From NCBI GenBank assembly GCA_900540895.1, contig UQHV01000019.1:1-47228 (forward strand): a DNA stretch of 47,228 nt, written 5' to 3'. Under the pieces are notes generated by a model. The model saw only the letters and a program-made list of their open reading frames with translations. It was not told the origin of the DNA and made no database searches. The DNA is from an uncultured Collinsella sp. (GTDB lineage Bacteria > Actinomycetota > Coriobacteriia > Coriobacteriales > Coriobacteriaceae). A program made the position numbers and the translations under genes. Shown here piece after piece: positions 17,684 through 26,033 of the stretch. Position 1 is the stretch's first letter. Each line of letters begins with the position of its first letter.

Positions 17684-17900
17684 TGCTATAGTTACTGCGG
17701 TTAATGAGGGTCAAGAGAAAGGTTACAGGTGAAATCCAAACCTCGACCATACAGTCGATGACCCCATGCAGGTGCTTTTTGCGCATGCACGGGGTGTAAG
17801 CGTCGAGCGGCGTGCCGCCCGCGCATGCGTATACATATCCAGAAGCCCCCGGACGCCGCACATGCGGCCGCGTCCGGAGGAATAATGATGGGGAGCACCA
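17684..17900 (+). promoter_or_regulatory. Extended -10 promoter and ~200-nt structured leader of the MgtE/NRAMP operon
   Basis: TGC-TATAGT at 17684-17692 is a good extended -10, placing the RNA start near 17699 and leaving a ~200-nt untranslated leader. Within it GGGTCA pairs with TGACCC, enclosing AGGTT/AACCT and a TCGAC/GTCGA hairpin. A GC-rich hairpin at 17849-17877 (CCGGACG/CGTCCGG plus CCGC/GCGG) overlaps the SD GGAGG at 17876-17880 by two bases and could block it. The 5' end (GTTAATGAGGGTC) and a later ATGCGTATACA..AGAAGC stretch faintly resemble the Mg2+ M-box, but the core is not canonical. The 5' part of this gap is repeat plus featureless sequence. Confidence 0.5.
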
Positions 17901-17917
17901 TTGAATTATCTGAGTGA
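17885..17917 (+). CDS. Possible 10-codon leader ORF (MMGSTIELSE)
   Basis: The best SD in the region, GGAGG at 17876-17880, serves ATG codons at 17885/17888 rather than the MgtE-like gene itself. The resulting ORF ends in TGA at 17915-17917, one base before an in-frame ATG of the MgtE-like gene at 17919 and 17 bp into the reading frame that begins at the TTG 17901. This arrangement allows coupling or re-initiation. Whether the peptide is made is unknown. Confidence 0.35.
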   Translation: MMGSTIELSE

Positions 17918-19745
17918 GATGCTCAAACTGCCGGTCTTGGACGTCGACGGCGAAAAGCTCGGCGTGGTTAACGATTTTGGCATTGCAACCGGAGAAGTTT
18001 TTCCGCACGTGACGTCGCTCGCGTTCCGTGGTCCCGGCAAGACGCCGTTTATGATCAGCTGGCGCAAATGGGTCGACCGTATCGACGAGACAGGTGTACA
18101 CCTTAAGACGTCGGCTACCGAAATCCGTTTTTCGTACTTGCAGCCGACCGAACTCTTGCTCGCCCGCGACGTGCTTAACAAGCAGATTGTCGACACGCAG
18201 GGCATGAAGGTCGTGCGCGTAAACGACATCAAGTTTTCCATGTCGGGCGAAAATCAGCTGCGTCTGCTGGGTGCCGAGGTTGGCGCCCGCGGTCTGCTGC
18301 GTGCAATCAGCCCCACACTCGAGCACGTTGTCGAGGGCTTTATGAAGCACCTGGGCAAACCGCTCAGCGAGGACATTATCGCCTGGTCTTATATGGACCT
18401 GCTCGACCGTTCGACTAAGAACATCCAGCTCTCGGTGTCGCACAAGACGCTTGGCGAGCTGCATCCTGCTGACATCGCCGACATCATCGAGCAGCTCGAC
18501 CCGCGCCTGCGTGCGCAGGTGTTCGCACAGCTCGACACGGCACAGGCCGCCGAGGCCATCTCGGAGTTCGATGACGACGAGCTCATGACCGAGATGCTCG
18601 AGGGCCTGTCCGATACCGACGCATCGTCGATGCTAGCCATGATGGACCCGGACGACGCTGCCGACCTGATCGACGAACTCGATTATGAGAAGGCCGAGAA
18701 GCTCCTGCGCCTGATGGGCGTCAAGGAGGAGAAGGCGATTCGTAATCTGTTAGGCTACGAGGACAACACCGCCGGCCGCATCATGACCTCGGAGTTTGTC
18801 TCGCTGCCCGCCACGGCGACGGTCGGCGATGCCATCGAGGCGATTCGCAAGCTCGACGAGGACTTTGAGAGCGTCTATTACGTCTATACCGAGGATCCGA
18901 GCGGCATGCTGACGGGCGTGCTTTCGCTGCGCACGCTGATCGTGGCCGACCGCGATGCCACGCTGGGCCAGCTCGCCTATCGCGATCTGGTCTACGTGTC
19001 GCCCGACGAGGACCAGGAAGACGTGACGGACGAGATGACCAAGTACGACCTGGTTGCCATCCCTGTCTGCGACGAGAACCGTCATATCCTGGGTATCGTG
19101 ACCTTCGACGACGCCATGGACGTTATCGCCGAGGAGCATCAGGAGGACCTGCAGATCGCCGGTGTCGGCTCGGGCGATAGCGCGTCGGACGACTCGACGA
19201 ACGTGCTCAGCTGGTTCGTGCATCGTCAGTACTGGGTCGTCGTGTGGGGCATCGCCTCGTGCATTATGGCGACGGTGCTGGGGACGGCGCTGGGCTCCGC
19301 GCATCTGGTGGTGTTCCCCATGTGCGCCATGCCGCTCGTGCTGCTGGCTGCCTCGCGCATGGTGTCGTTCGTCAAGAACTACTTCCTCGAGTACGACGGT
19401 CACGACGACGAGCCCAAACCGTACCTGGGATTCTTCTTCCAGAGCACGGGTATGGGCCTGATCCTTTCGCTTGTTACTTACCTGTGCGCGCAGCTGGTGC
19501 GCACCGCCGCGTTCCCCGATGCCACTATGTTTGAGGAGCAGCTCTTTACCGGCTGCTTTAACATTGCCGCCATCATCTGTCTGGTGGGCAACATGAGTGC
19601 CGTTATTTACCTGATGGTGCTGTTCTGGCGTGACGAGCACGACCTCAATACGTCGGGTACCGCCATGAACGTCATCGCCGTCATGATTTCGTGTGTGGCG
19701 TACTGTGCTGCTGCGGTGCTGCTCACCATGTCGGTCATGGGATAG
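17901..19745 (+). CDS. MgtE-like protein: PRC + MgtE_N + CBS pair + atypical 5-helix membrane domain
   Basis: This protein is 614 aa from the TTG at 17901 (SD GGGGAG), or 608 from ATG 17919. It has two PRC-barrel-like segments (about 1-135), an MgtE N-terminal superhelical domain (about 145-260; LHPADIADIIEQLDPRLRAQ, DPDDAADLIDEL) and a CBS pair (about 285-395; GRIMTSEFVSLP, YDLVAIPVCDENRHILGIVTFDDAMDVI). The last ~185 residues form five helices. In MgtE channels helix 2 carries a GGN motif and helix 5 an Asp; here the helix 2 equivalent reads MPLVLLAASRMVSF and helix 5 has no Asp. It may be an Mg sensor or partner for the NRAMP-like carrier 8 bp downstream rather than a standard channel. Confidence 0.85.
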   Translation: MNYLSEMLKLPVLDVDGEKLGVVNDFGIATGEVFPHVTSLAFRGPGKTPFMISWRKWVDRIDETGVHLKTSATEIRFSYLQPTELLLARDVLNKQIVDTQGMKVVRVNDIKFSMSGENQLRLLGAEVGARGLLRAISPTLEHVVEGFMKHLGKPLSEDIIAWSYMDLLDRSTKNIQLSVSHKTLGELHPADIADIIEQLDPRLRAQVFAQLDTAQAAEAISEFDDDELMTEMLEGLSDTDASSMLAMMDPDDAADLIDELDYEKAEKLLRLMGVKEEKAIRNLLGYEDNTAGRIMTSEFVSLPATATVGDAIEAIRKLDEDFESVYYVYTEDPSGMLTGVLSLRTLIVADRDATLGQLAYRDLVYVSPDEDQEDVTDEMTKYDLVAIPVCDENRHILGIVTFDDAMDVIAEEHQEDLQIAGVGSGDSASDDSTNVLSWFVHRQYWVVVWGIASCIMATVLGTALGSAHLVVFPMCAMPLVLLAASRMVSFVKNYFLEYDGHDDEPKPYLGFFFQSTGMGLILSLVTYLCAQLVRTAAFPDATMFEEQLFTGCFNIAAIICLVGNMSAVIYLMVLFWRDEHDLNTSGTAMNVIAVMISCVAYCAAAVLLTMSVMG

Positions 19746-19753
19746 GTGGTCGC

Positions 19754-21016
19754 GTGCAAAATACGAAGCAAAAGCCGAGCACCAAGCAAAAGCTGACCAT
19801 CGCGGCCATCTTTGGCGCCATGGGCCCCGGTCTTTTGGCGGCGCTTTCGGGCAATGACGCCGGCGGCATCGCCACGTATTCCAGCGCGGGCGCCAGCTAT
19901 GGCTATAAGATGCTCTGGATGCTTCCCGTCATGACCGTGCTGCTTATCGTGACGCAGGAGACCGCGGCGCGCTGCGGATGCGTCACGGGTAAGGGCCTGG
20001 CGTCGCTCATTCGCGAGCGCTTTGGCGTGCGCAAGAGCGTGCTGGCCATGGCGGCGCTGTTGATCGCCAACACGGCGGTGACCATCTCGGAGTTCGCGGG
20101 TATCGCGAGCGGCCTTGCCCTGTTTGGCGTTCCGGCGAGCATCTCGGTGCCGCTCGTGGCGCTGCTGGTGTGGATGCTTACCATGTCGGGCAGTTTCCAG
20201 CGCATCGAGAAGATTCTGCTGCTGGTAAGCTGCGTGTTCGTGACCTACATCGTCGCCGCGTTTATGGCCGGCCCCAACTGGGGCGAGGTCGCGGTCGACT
20301 TGGTCGTCCCCAATATTCAAAACGACCCCAGCTACGTGTCGCTCGTGGTCGCAACGATCGGTACCACCATCGCACCGTGGATGATCTTCTTGGCTCAGAA
20401 CAACGTGGTCGATAAGAATGCGGGCGAGGACGACATCGTGCTGCAGCGTATTGATACCGTGAGCGGCTCGATTGCCGCTGATATCATTGCGGGCTTCATT
20501 ATCATCACAACCGGTACGGTGCTGTTCCCGGCGGGTATTCAGATTAGCGATGCCGCCGATGCCGCCCGCGCGCTGGAGCCCATCGCGGGTCAGTGGTCCA
20601 CGGTGCTGTTTGCCTCGGGCCTGGTCGCAGCGAGCTTTTTGGCTGCCTGCGTGCTGCCTGGCGTTACGTCGAGTGCCATCTGCGAGGCTTTTGGCTGGGA
20701 GCGCGGCGCCGATCGCAGCTGGGACGAGGCCCCGGTTTACCGCGGCATCATTACGGCCATCATCGGCATTTCTGCCGTGTTGGTGCTCATGCCTGGCGTC
20801 GATTTGTTCCAGATTATGATGACCTCGCAGGTCATCAACGGCGTGCTGCTACCCGTGGTCTTGGTATTCCAGGTGCTTATCGCGGCTGATCGCCACATTA
20901 TGGGCGCCAACCGCAACGGCCGCGTATGGAACGTGCTCACGTGGGCGACTATCGGCGTGATTACGGTGCTGACGGTCGTCATGTTTGTGCTGCAAGCGAT
21001 GGGCTACAGCGCGTAG
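19754..21016 (+). CDS. NRAMP-family carrier with Mg-type (NRMT-like) binding site
   Basis: This 420-aa protein starts at GTG 19754 and has about 11 helices. The family TM1 motif DPGN reads DAGG (35-38), and TM6, usually with MPH, reads TTIAPWM (204-210), so the sulfur ligand Met is Ala207. Transition-metal NRAMPs need that Met; the NRMT branch, characterised in the coriobacterium Eggerthella lenta, lacks a canonical site and carries Mg2+. I therefore infer Mg2+ (or similar hard cation) uptake. It follows the MgtE-like gene by 8 bp and ends in a strong terminator, so the two form one operon behind the structured leader. Confidence 0.85.
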   Translation: MQNTKQKPSTKQKLTIAAIFGAMGPGLLAALSGNDAGGIATYSSAGASYGYKMLWMLPVMTVLLIVTQETAARCGCVTGKGLASLIRERFGVRKSVLAMAALLIANTAVTISEFAGIASGLALFGVPASISVPLVALLVWMLTMSGSFQRIEKILLLVSCVFVTYIVAAFMAGPNWGEVAVDLVVPNIQNDPSYVSLVVATIGTTIAPWMIFLAQNNVVDKNAGEDDIVLQRIDTVSGSIAADIIAGFIIITTGTVLFPAGIQISDAADAARALEPIAGQWSTVLFASGLVAASFLAACVLPGVTSSAICEAFGWERGADRSWDEAPVYRGIITAIIGISAVLVLMPGVDLFQIMMTSQVINGVLLPVVLVFQVLIAADRHIMGANRNGRVWNVLTWATIGVITVLTVVMFVLQAMGYSA

Positions 21017-21035
21017 CGCCCACTTCTGCCTCCGA

Positions 21036-21068
21036 ACAGGCCGCAGCGACGGGCTGCGGCCTGTTTTT
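21036..21068 (+). terminator. Rho-independent terminator of the MgtE/NRAMP operon
   Basis: A perfect 12-bp stem (21036-21047 with 21053-21064), 5-nt loop and run of T to 21068. Confidence 0.93.
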
Positions 21069-21097
21069 GTCTGCATTAGGGTGTTAGTTATACGGCA

Positions 21098-21327
21098 GTG
21101 GGCAAAAAATGCCAAATATGAGTACTGTTGCTAAGTGAATAGCATTTACATCCAAGAAGATAATGAACATAACATATAGTATGTTCATTAAAATTGGCTC
21201 CAATACGCCTTATACCAGTCAGGTTGGCTGCTTTAGGGGGTTCTAGGGGTCGCTCGGACGTCATTTTGGGTGGTTTTGCCTGCTACTAAAATGGTAACAG
21301 TACTCATATTTGCCCTTTTTTGCCCAC
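21098..21327. mobile_element. 230-bp MITE-like element with 32-bp terminal inverted repeats
   Basis: The segments 21098-21129 and 21296-21327 are inverted copies matching at 30 of 32 positions, starting GTGGGCAAAAAA and including AAATATGAGTACTGTT. The interior is AT-rich, unlike the rest of the window, has no convincing ORF, and holds a perfect 11-bp palindrome (21161-21171 with 21180-21190, loop ACATATAG). Size, TIRs and lack of coding fit a non-autonomous transposon (MITE). I see no clear target-site duplication at the exact TIR ends. It lies between a terminator and the next gene's 3' side, an ordinary safe site. Confidence 0.75.
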
Positions 21328-21498
21328 AGACCTTTGAGGTTGCGGCGAAAAGGGCTTGTTTTGATTGTTTGGGACAGGCGCGAGGCGCGGAAACGATGTC
21401 TGGAGCGGCGGAGCGGCTTGGAATTCATCCGTAGAGGTCTTCATCGGCTGCGCCAGGAGTGCCTCCAAGTGCCGGTACAAAAGGAGTGTCCTTAACTG

Positions 21499-21536
21499 CC
21501 GCAGGGGGCGTCGGCCACGGCCGACGCCCCCTGCGG
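21499..21536 (-). terminator. GC-rich hairpin downstream of the acyltransferase gene
   Basis: A perfect 18-bp stem (21499-21516 with 21519-21536) with a 2-nt loop lies 24 bp after the minus-strand gene's stop. No clear U-tract follows, so it may be a terminator or RNA-stabilising hairpin. The 170 bp between this and the MITE hold no gene I can support. Confidence 0.6.
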
Positions 21537-21559
21537 GTGTGAGCAGATTTGGCTGCGAG

Positions 21560-23775
21560 TTACTTGTCGGTGCCCAGCTTGTGTGGCTTGTAGGCGAGGG
21601 CATTGACGAGCGCATCGGCGGCGGACTTGACGGCTGCCGGCTGCGGATCGTTGACGTGGTCCTCGGGGTGCACGGGCAGGTCCTTCTTGACCGCATCGTG
21701 GATGAGATTGAGGTACTCGGCCACGCCGGTGGCCGACAGGTGCGTGCCGTCGCCGTCAAACAGGTCGTTGCGGTTGGCGCTGTACCCGTACCAGTCGATA
21801 ACGCGTACATTCTTGTAGCGCGTTGCGGCGTTGGCGATGGCCTGGTTCGTGGACCCGACCCACGGCTGCGGGCTACGCGTGTTTACAAACACGACAATAC
21901 GCTGCTCGCCGGCGTCGGCCATGATCGCGTCGACCTGGGCGTCCGTTACCAAACCGTTGGTGCCCAGGGCAAAGACCACGATCTTGCCGGCAAGGTTCTG
22001 CTGGATATAGCCCTCAAATGTCGCGCGGCCCGCATCAAACTGGCGGCCCTTTTCGGCATCGATATGGCTGTGCGGAAACACACCGTCAAAGGAATCAACG
22101 GCGCGTAGCGACACGGAGTCACCGATCATCAACAGGTCGTAGGAGCCATCGGGGAAGCCGTCGTTGTCCTTGTCGGTGTCGTCGGCCGCCTGCTGGTCGG
22201 TGGGCGCGGTGTTTTTGGCTTCCTTGTTCAGAACTTCGGCGCCCTCGCCGCTCAGCGCAGACGTCTCGGGCACAAAGATCAGGCCGCCCAGTGCGACGAC
22301 CAACACGACAGCGCAGACTGCGCAGACAGGGACGTGCGCGCGTGCCCAGCTGGCGGGCGTGGTGGTGCCATCGCGGAATTCGGCGACGGTGCGGCCGAAG
22401 GCGCCCTTCCTAAACGGCGTTTCGATAAAGCGATAGGAGCACTCGGCTACGGCGACCACCAGCAGCACCTGCAAGATGTACTGCCACCAAGGCGTATCGT
22501 TGATGTTGGCGACCGGGTTCATGAGCAACAGCCGCGGATAGTGCCACAGGTAGATGCTGTACGAGCGCTTGCCAACCCACACGAGCGGCTCGGCGGACAG
22601 CACGCGGGCAACCATTCCCTGGGGCTGCACGCAGGCCGCGATGACCATGAGCGTGAGGATGGAGCATAACAGCGTGCCGCCGCGATACTGGAACGCGGTG
22701 TAGCCGTTGGTGAGCGCGACCATGGCGGCAAGGCCAACCAAGCCCACGACGCCCAACACATCGATGGATGCGGGCGAGGACCAAAAGCGCACGAGGGCGC
22801 TCGGCTGTGCCGGGGCGGTCTCGGCTGATTCGTCGGCCTTCTCGCCAGGTTTGCCCTCGGCGCTCTTGCCGCGCTTGGCGGCGCCAGCCAGGCGATTGAG
22901 CCCCAAACGATGTGCGAGACGCACCGGCGCCAGGTCGCGATCGGGGATAAAGGCCATCCAGGCACCCAGTAGCAGCGAGAACACGCGGGTGTCGGTGCCG
23001 TAGTACACGCGGCTGGGGTCGGCGGCAGGGTTGTAAAGCACCATCATGGCGAGGGCAGATGCCGCGGCAAGGCCCAGAACCACGCGGCGCGTGTTGGGCT
23101 TGCTCACATGCATGGATACCATGGCAAACAGCAGTGGCGGCCAAATCAGGTAGAACTGTTCCTCGATGGCAAGCGACCAGAAGTGCGTGAGCGGCGAGGG
23201 GTCGCCCGAGCATTGAAGTACGAGACGTTTTGGGCAATCTGCCACCAGTTGTTGAAGAACAGCAGCGACGGCAGGATGTCGGGGCGCATCTTGGTGAGCA
23301 TCACGTGGTTAAAGATGGTGCACAGCGCGCAGGTCACGAACACTACCGTTACCACGGCGGGGACCAGGCGACGGATGCGGCGAATCCAGAAGCTCTTAAG
23401 GTCGATGCGGCCGGTCTTAGCGACCTCGTTGAGCAGCAAGCGCGTGATCAGATAGCCCGAAAGCACAAAGAAGATCGTGACGCCGAGCAGGCCGCCCTGA
23501 GCCCACGTGAGGTTGAGGTGATAGAGCACCACCGCGACGACGGCGAGCGTACGCAGACCGTCGAGCGCAGGAATGTAGCGGGACTTGGGACGAGCGGGCG
23601 TCTGCTCCGCGGCGGGAGTGTTGGCGCGGCCCGCGTTGTTGGCAGAAGCACGATGGGGGCTCACGGTGCGTCGCGGTTCGTTGGCACGGCGTTCGCCCTT
23701 CACGCGTTCGTGCGGCGCCGGCTCGTTGCCCGTGCGGCGTCGACCGCGCGAGCCCGATTGCGAGAGTTGTTCCAT
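21560..23775 (-). pseudogene. Acyltransferase-3 / SGNH peptidoglycan or polysaccharide O-acetyltransferase, frameshifted
   Basis: Two frames together encode one OafA/YrhL-type protein of about 738 aa. The N-terminal piece (23775 down to about 23208) has a basic disordered start, then YIPALDGLRTLAVVAVVLYH and FFVLSGYLITRLLLNE, ending in QNVSYFNA. The second frame resumes at GDPSPLTHFWSLAIEEQFYLIWP, continues through the remaining helices to about 21560, and closes with an SGNH domain (LLMIGDSVSLRAVD, VVFALGTNG, DGTHLSATG). One missing base at 23207-23208 accounts for the break; adding it restores exactly 739 codons. The spot is not a homopolymer. Family members acetylate wall glycans at the outer membrane face. 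Real mutation or sequence error are both possible. Confidence 0.88.
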
Positions 23776-23962
23776 AAAACATCATCCAATGACGAGAATA
23801 ATCAGCACGCCTTCATTGTAGCTGCCTGCTCCTGTGAATGCTTGCTGCTGGCGCAAGCTCAAGCGCGCGTCCACATCAAAGTGAACTAAAGTTATAGGGG
23901 GTGCGAGAGTGCACGATCGACGGCTGGCGGTGGGCATAAGGCCCGCAGATGAGGAGGTTTCC

Positions 23963-24925
23963 ATGGCAGATCGCGGCATCGTTGCGGTGTTCGGCAGCAT
24001 GAACATGGACCTTTCGGTGGCGTGCGAGCGCATACCGCGTGCGGGCGAGACCGTCGGCGGCAGCGGGTTTATCACCAACGCCGGCGGCAAGGGCGCCAAT
24101 CAGGCCGTAGCTGCCGCGCGTATGGGCGCGTGCACGCACATGATCGGCGCGGTCGGTCGCGATGCGTTCGGCGCGTCGCTCGTGGCGGGGCTCCAAGGCG
24201 CCGGCGTGGACTGTGACTTTGTAGTGCATCGCGATGACGTGGAGACGGGAACGGCGACCATCATTCGCTGCGAGGGCGACAACCGCATCATACTGTCACC
24301 GGGCGCCAACCATGCGCTTGCGGGCGCGGACGTTGCCTGCGCGCTGAGGCGTCTGGTGGCCCATGAGCTCGACGGCGGCGCCAGCGAGATTGCCCCGGCT
24401 GCCGGAAGCGTCTTTATCGCCCAGGGCGAATGCGACCTTGCGGCGACGGCCGAGGCGCTTGTTTGCGCTCACGAGCTGGGGTTCTATACGGTCTTTAATC
24501 CAGCGCCCGCCTGCGAGCTGCCTGCGGAGGTCTGGCCTGCGGTCGACCTGGTCTGTCCCAACGAGACCGAGTGCCAGGTGCTGATGGGCATTCTGCCCAC
24601 GGATGACGCGAGTTGCGTCACCGCGCTCAATGCGCTGCTCGACAAGGGTGCCGGGGCTGCGGTCATCACGTTGGGCGGTGCCGGCTCGGTTTCGCTCGGC
24701 GATGGCGGTGAGCTGCTGCGCATGCCGGCACTTTCGAGTACGGTAGTCGATACCACGGCCGCCGGCGATACGTTTATCGGCGCGTTGGCGGCGGCTCGCC
24801 TAGAGGGCTTGCCGCTCTTTGAGTGCATGGCCGCGGGTGCTCGCGCCTCGGCAGTGACGGTGTCGCGCCTGGGCGCTCAGCAATCGATTCCCATGCGCAC
24901 CGAAGTTGAACATTGGTTTGGTTAA
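23963..24925 (+). CDS. rbsK: Ribokinase (PfkB family)
   Basis: This 320-aa protein has the PfkB N-terminal signature (FGSMNMDLSVACERIPRAGET, NAGGKGANQAVAAARMG) and the C-terminal signature DTTAAGDTFIGALAA, where the second Asp (269) is the catalytic base and the preceding AAG forms the anion hole. It phosphorylates ribose to ribose-5-phosphate with ATP. The start at 23963 follows a strong SD, GAGGAGG at 23951-23957. The nucleoside hydrolase gene starts 30 bp downstream, so base release from nucleosides followed by ribose phosphorylation is a coherent salvage route. Other PfkB sugar kinases cannot be excluded. Confidence 0.88.
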   Translation: MADRGIVAVFGSMNMDLSVACERIPRAGETVGGSGFITNAGGKGANQAVAAARMGACTHMIGAVGRDAFGASLVAGLQGAGVDCDFVVHRDDVETGTATIIRCEGDNRIILSPGANHALAGADVACALRRLVAHELDGGASEIAPAAGSVFIAQGECDLAATAEALVCAHELGFYTVFNPAPACELPAEVWPAVDLVCPNETECQVLMGILPTDDASCVTALNALLDKGAGAAVITLGGAGSVSLGDGGELLRMPALSSTVVDTTAAGDTFIGALAAARLEGLPLFECMAAGARASAVTVSRLGAQQSIPMRTEVEHWFG

Positions 24926-24955
24926 ACGATAAAGACGGAGAAGCGGAGTAGAACA

Positions 24956-25930
24956 ATGGCAATCAAGAAGCTGATCCTTGATCTGGATATGGGTGTGGAC
25001 GATGCGATGGCGCTGGCCTATGCCATCGCGAGCCCCGAGGTGGAGCTCGTGGGCATCACCACGTGCTTTGGTAACGTGCGCGTCGAGCAATCGGCGCACA
25101 ATTGCCTGGCGGTGCTCGATCTGCTGGGTCGTCCCGAGGTGCCGGTGTACCTGGGCGCCGACCGTCCTCTGCAGGCGACTGAGCCCTATACGCCGCCGGC
25201 GTCCACCGCGCTCATTCACGGCAAGAACGGCATCGGCGGCGCGAGCGTGCCCGCGTCGCCCTACGAGCCGGTGGGGGCGACCTCGGCCGACGGCAACGCC
25301 GCGGTCGATTATCTGATCGATGCCGCGCGCACCTATGGTCCCGATCTGGTCTACGTGGCGACTGGCCCGCTCTCCAACCTGGCGCTCGCCTTGGAGCGCG
25401 ATGCGGCAGCGATGATGTCCATCGGCCGCGTGGTCGTGATGGGCGGCGCCCTTACCGTGCCCGGCAACGTGAGCGCGGGCGCCGAGGCCAATATGGCGAG
25501 CGACCCCGAGGCAGCCGACGCGGTGCTGCGCTCGGGCCGTAAGCTCACCATGGTGGGTCTGGACGTGACGCATCGCGTGGTGCTCACACGCCGCGACATT
25601 GCCGGCTGGACGGGCTCGGGCACCATGGCGGGCTGCGCATTTGCGAGCATGGTCGAGCACTACATTGGCTCGTACGAGATGAACGCACCCTACCTGGGTG
25701 GTTGTGCGCTGCACGATCCGCTGGCCGTTGCCGTGGCGATCGACCCCACGCTCGTAGGTGCGCTCGGCTGCAACCTGCGTGTTGATCTGCTGGGCGAGTA
25801 CCGCGGTCGCACCATCTGCGATGAGCGCCGCCTGTCCGATCCGGACAAGAGCGCGCTTGTGGCACTGACCGTGGATGCTCCGCGCTTCCTGTCCGAGTTC
25901 AAGACGCGTATGGCCCGTGTCCTTGGCTAA
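24956..25930 (+). CDS. Inosine-uridine preferring nucleoside hydrolase
   Basis: This 324-aa protein has the family Ca2+-binding start DLDMGVDDAMALAYA (canonical DTDPGxDD; Asp 9, 11, 15 and 16 present), the LVYVATGPLSNLALALE segment, VVMGGALTVPGNVS, and a C-terminal CALHDPLAVAVAIDP stretch with the catalytic/ligand His-Asp. It hydrolyses the N-glycosidic bond of ribonucleosides to free base and ribose. Met replaces the usual Pro after the second Asp. Length is normal. It follows ribokinase, the natural next step for the released ribose, with a 30-bp gap. No transporter is nearby. Confidence 0.9.
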   Translation: MAIKKLILDLDMGVDDAMALAYAIASPEVELVGITTCFGNVRVEQSAHNCLAVLDLLGRPEVPVYLGADRPLQATEPYTPPASTALIHGKNGIGGASVPASPYEPVGATSADGNAAVDYLIDAARTYGPDLVYVATGPLSNLALALERDAAAMMSIGRVVVMGGALTVPGNVSAGAEANMASDPEAADAVLRSGRKLTMVGLDVTHRVVLTRRDIAGWTGSGTMAGCAFASMVEHYIGSYEMNAPYLGGCALHDPLAVAVAIDPTLVGALGCNLRVDLLGEYRGRTICDERRLSDPDKSALVALTVDAPRFLSEFKTRMARVLG

Positions 25931-25939
25931 GTTGTCTTT

Positions 25940-26010
25940 TTGGGACGGGGCTTTTTTGACTGGTATGATTGGTGCGACCATTCGAACCAGCTAAAAGAGC
26001 CCCGTCCCAA
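25940..26010. repeat. Long inverted repeat between nucleoside hydrolase and luxS
   Basis: Arms at 25940-25957 and 25993-26010 match in 17 of 18 positions (TTGGGACGGGGCT followed by Ts), enclosing 35 nt. The left arm plus T-run could end the nucleoside hydrolase RNA. The GGGAC string recalls the loop motif of the other repeats, but here it lies in the stem. Confidence 0.7.
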
Positions 26011-26033
26011 TTTGACTATCGAGAGGATCTGCC

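Noticed and set aside
17693..17900. Canonical M-box riboswitch
   Set aside because: Only short stretches match; the conserved core could not be placed, so it is reported as an unassigned leader.
21330..21498. Small plus-strand ORFs after the MITE
   Set aside because: No SD, biased composition and no recognisable domain.
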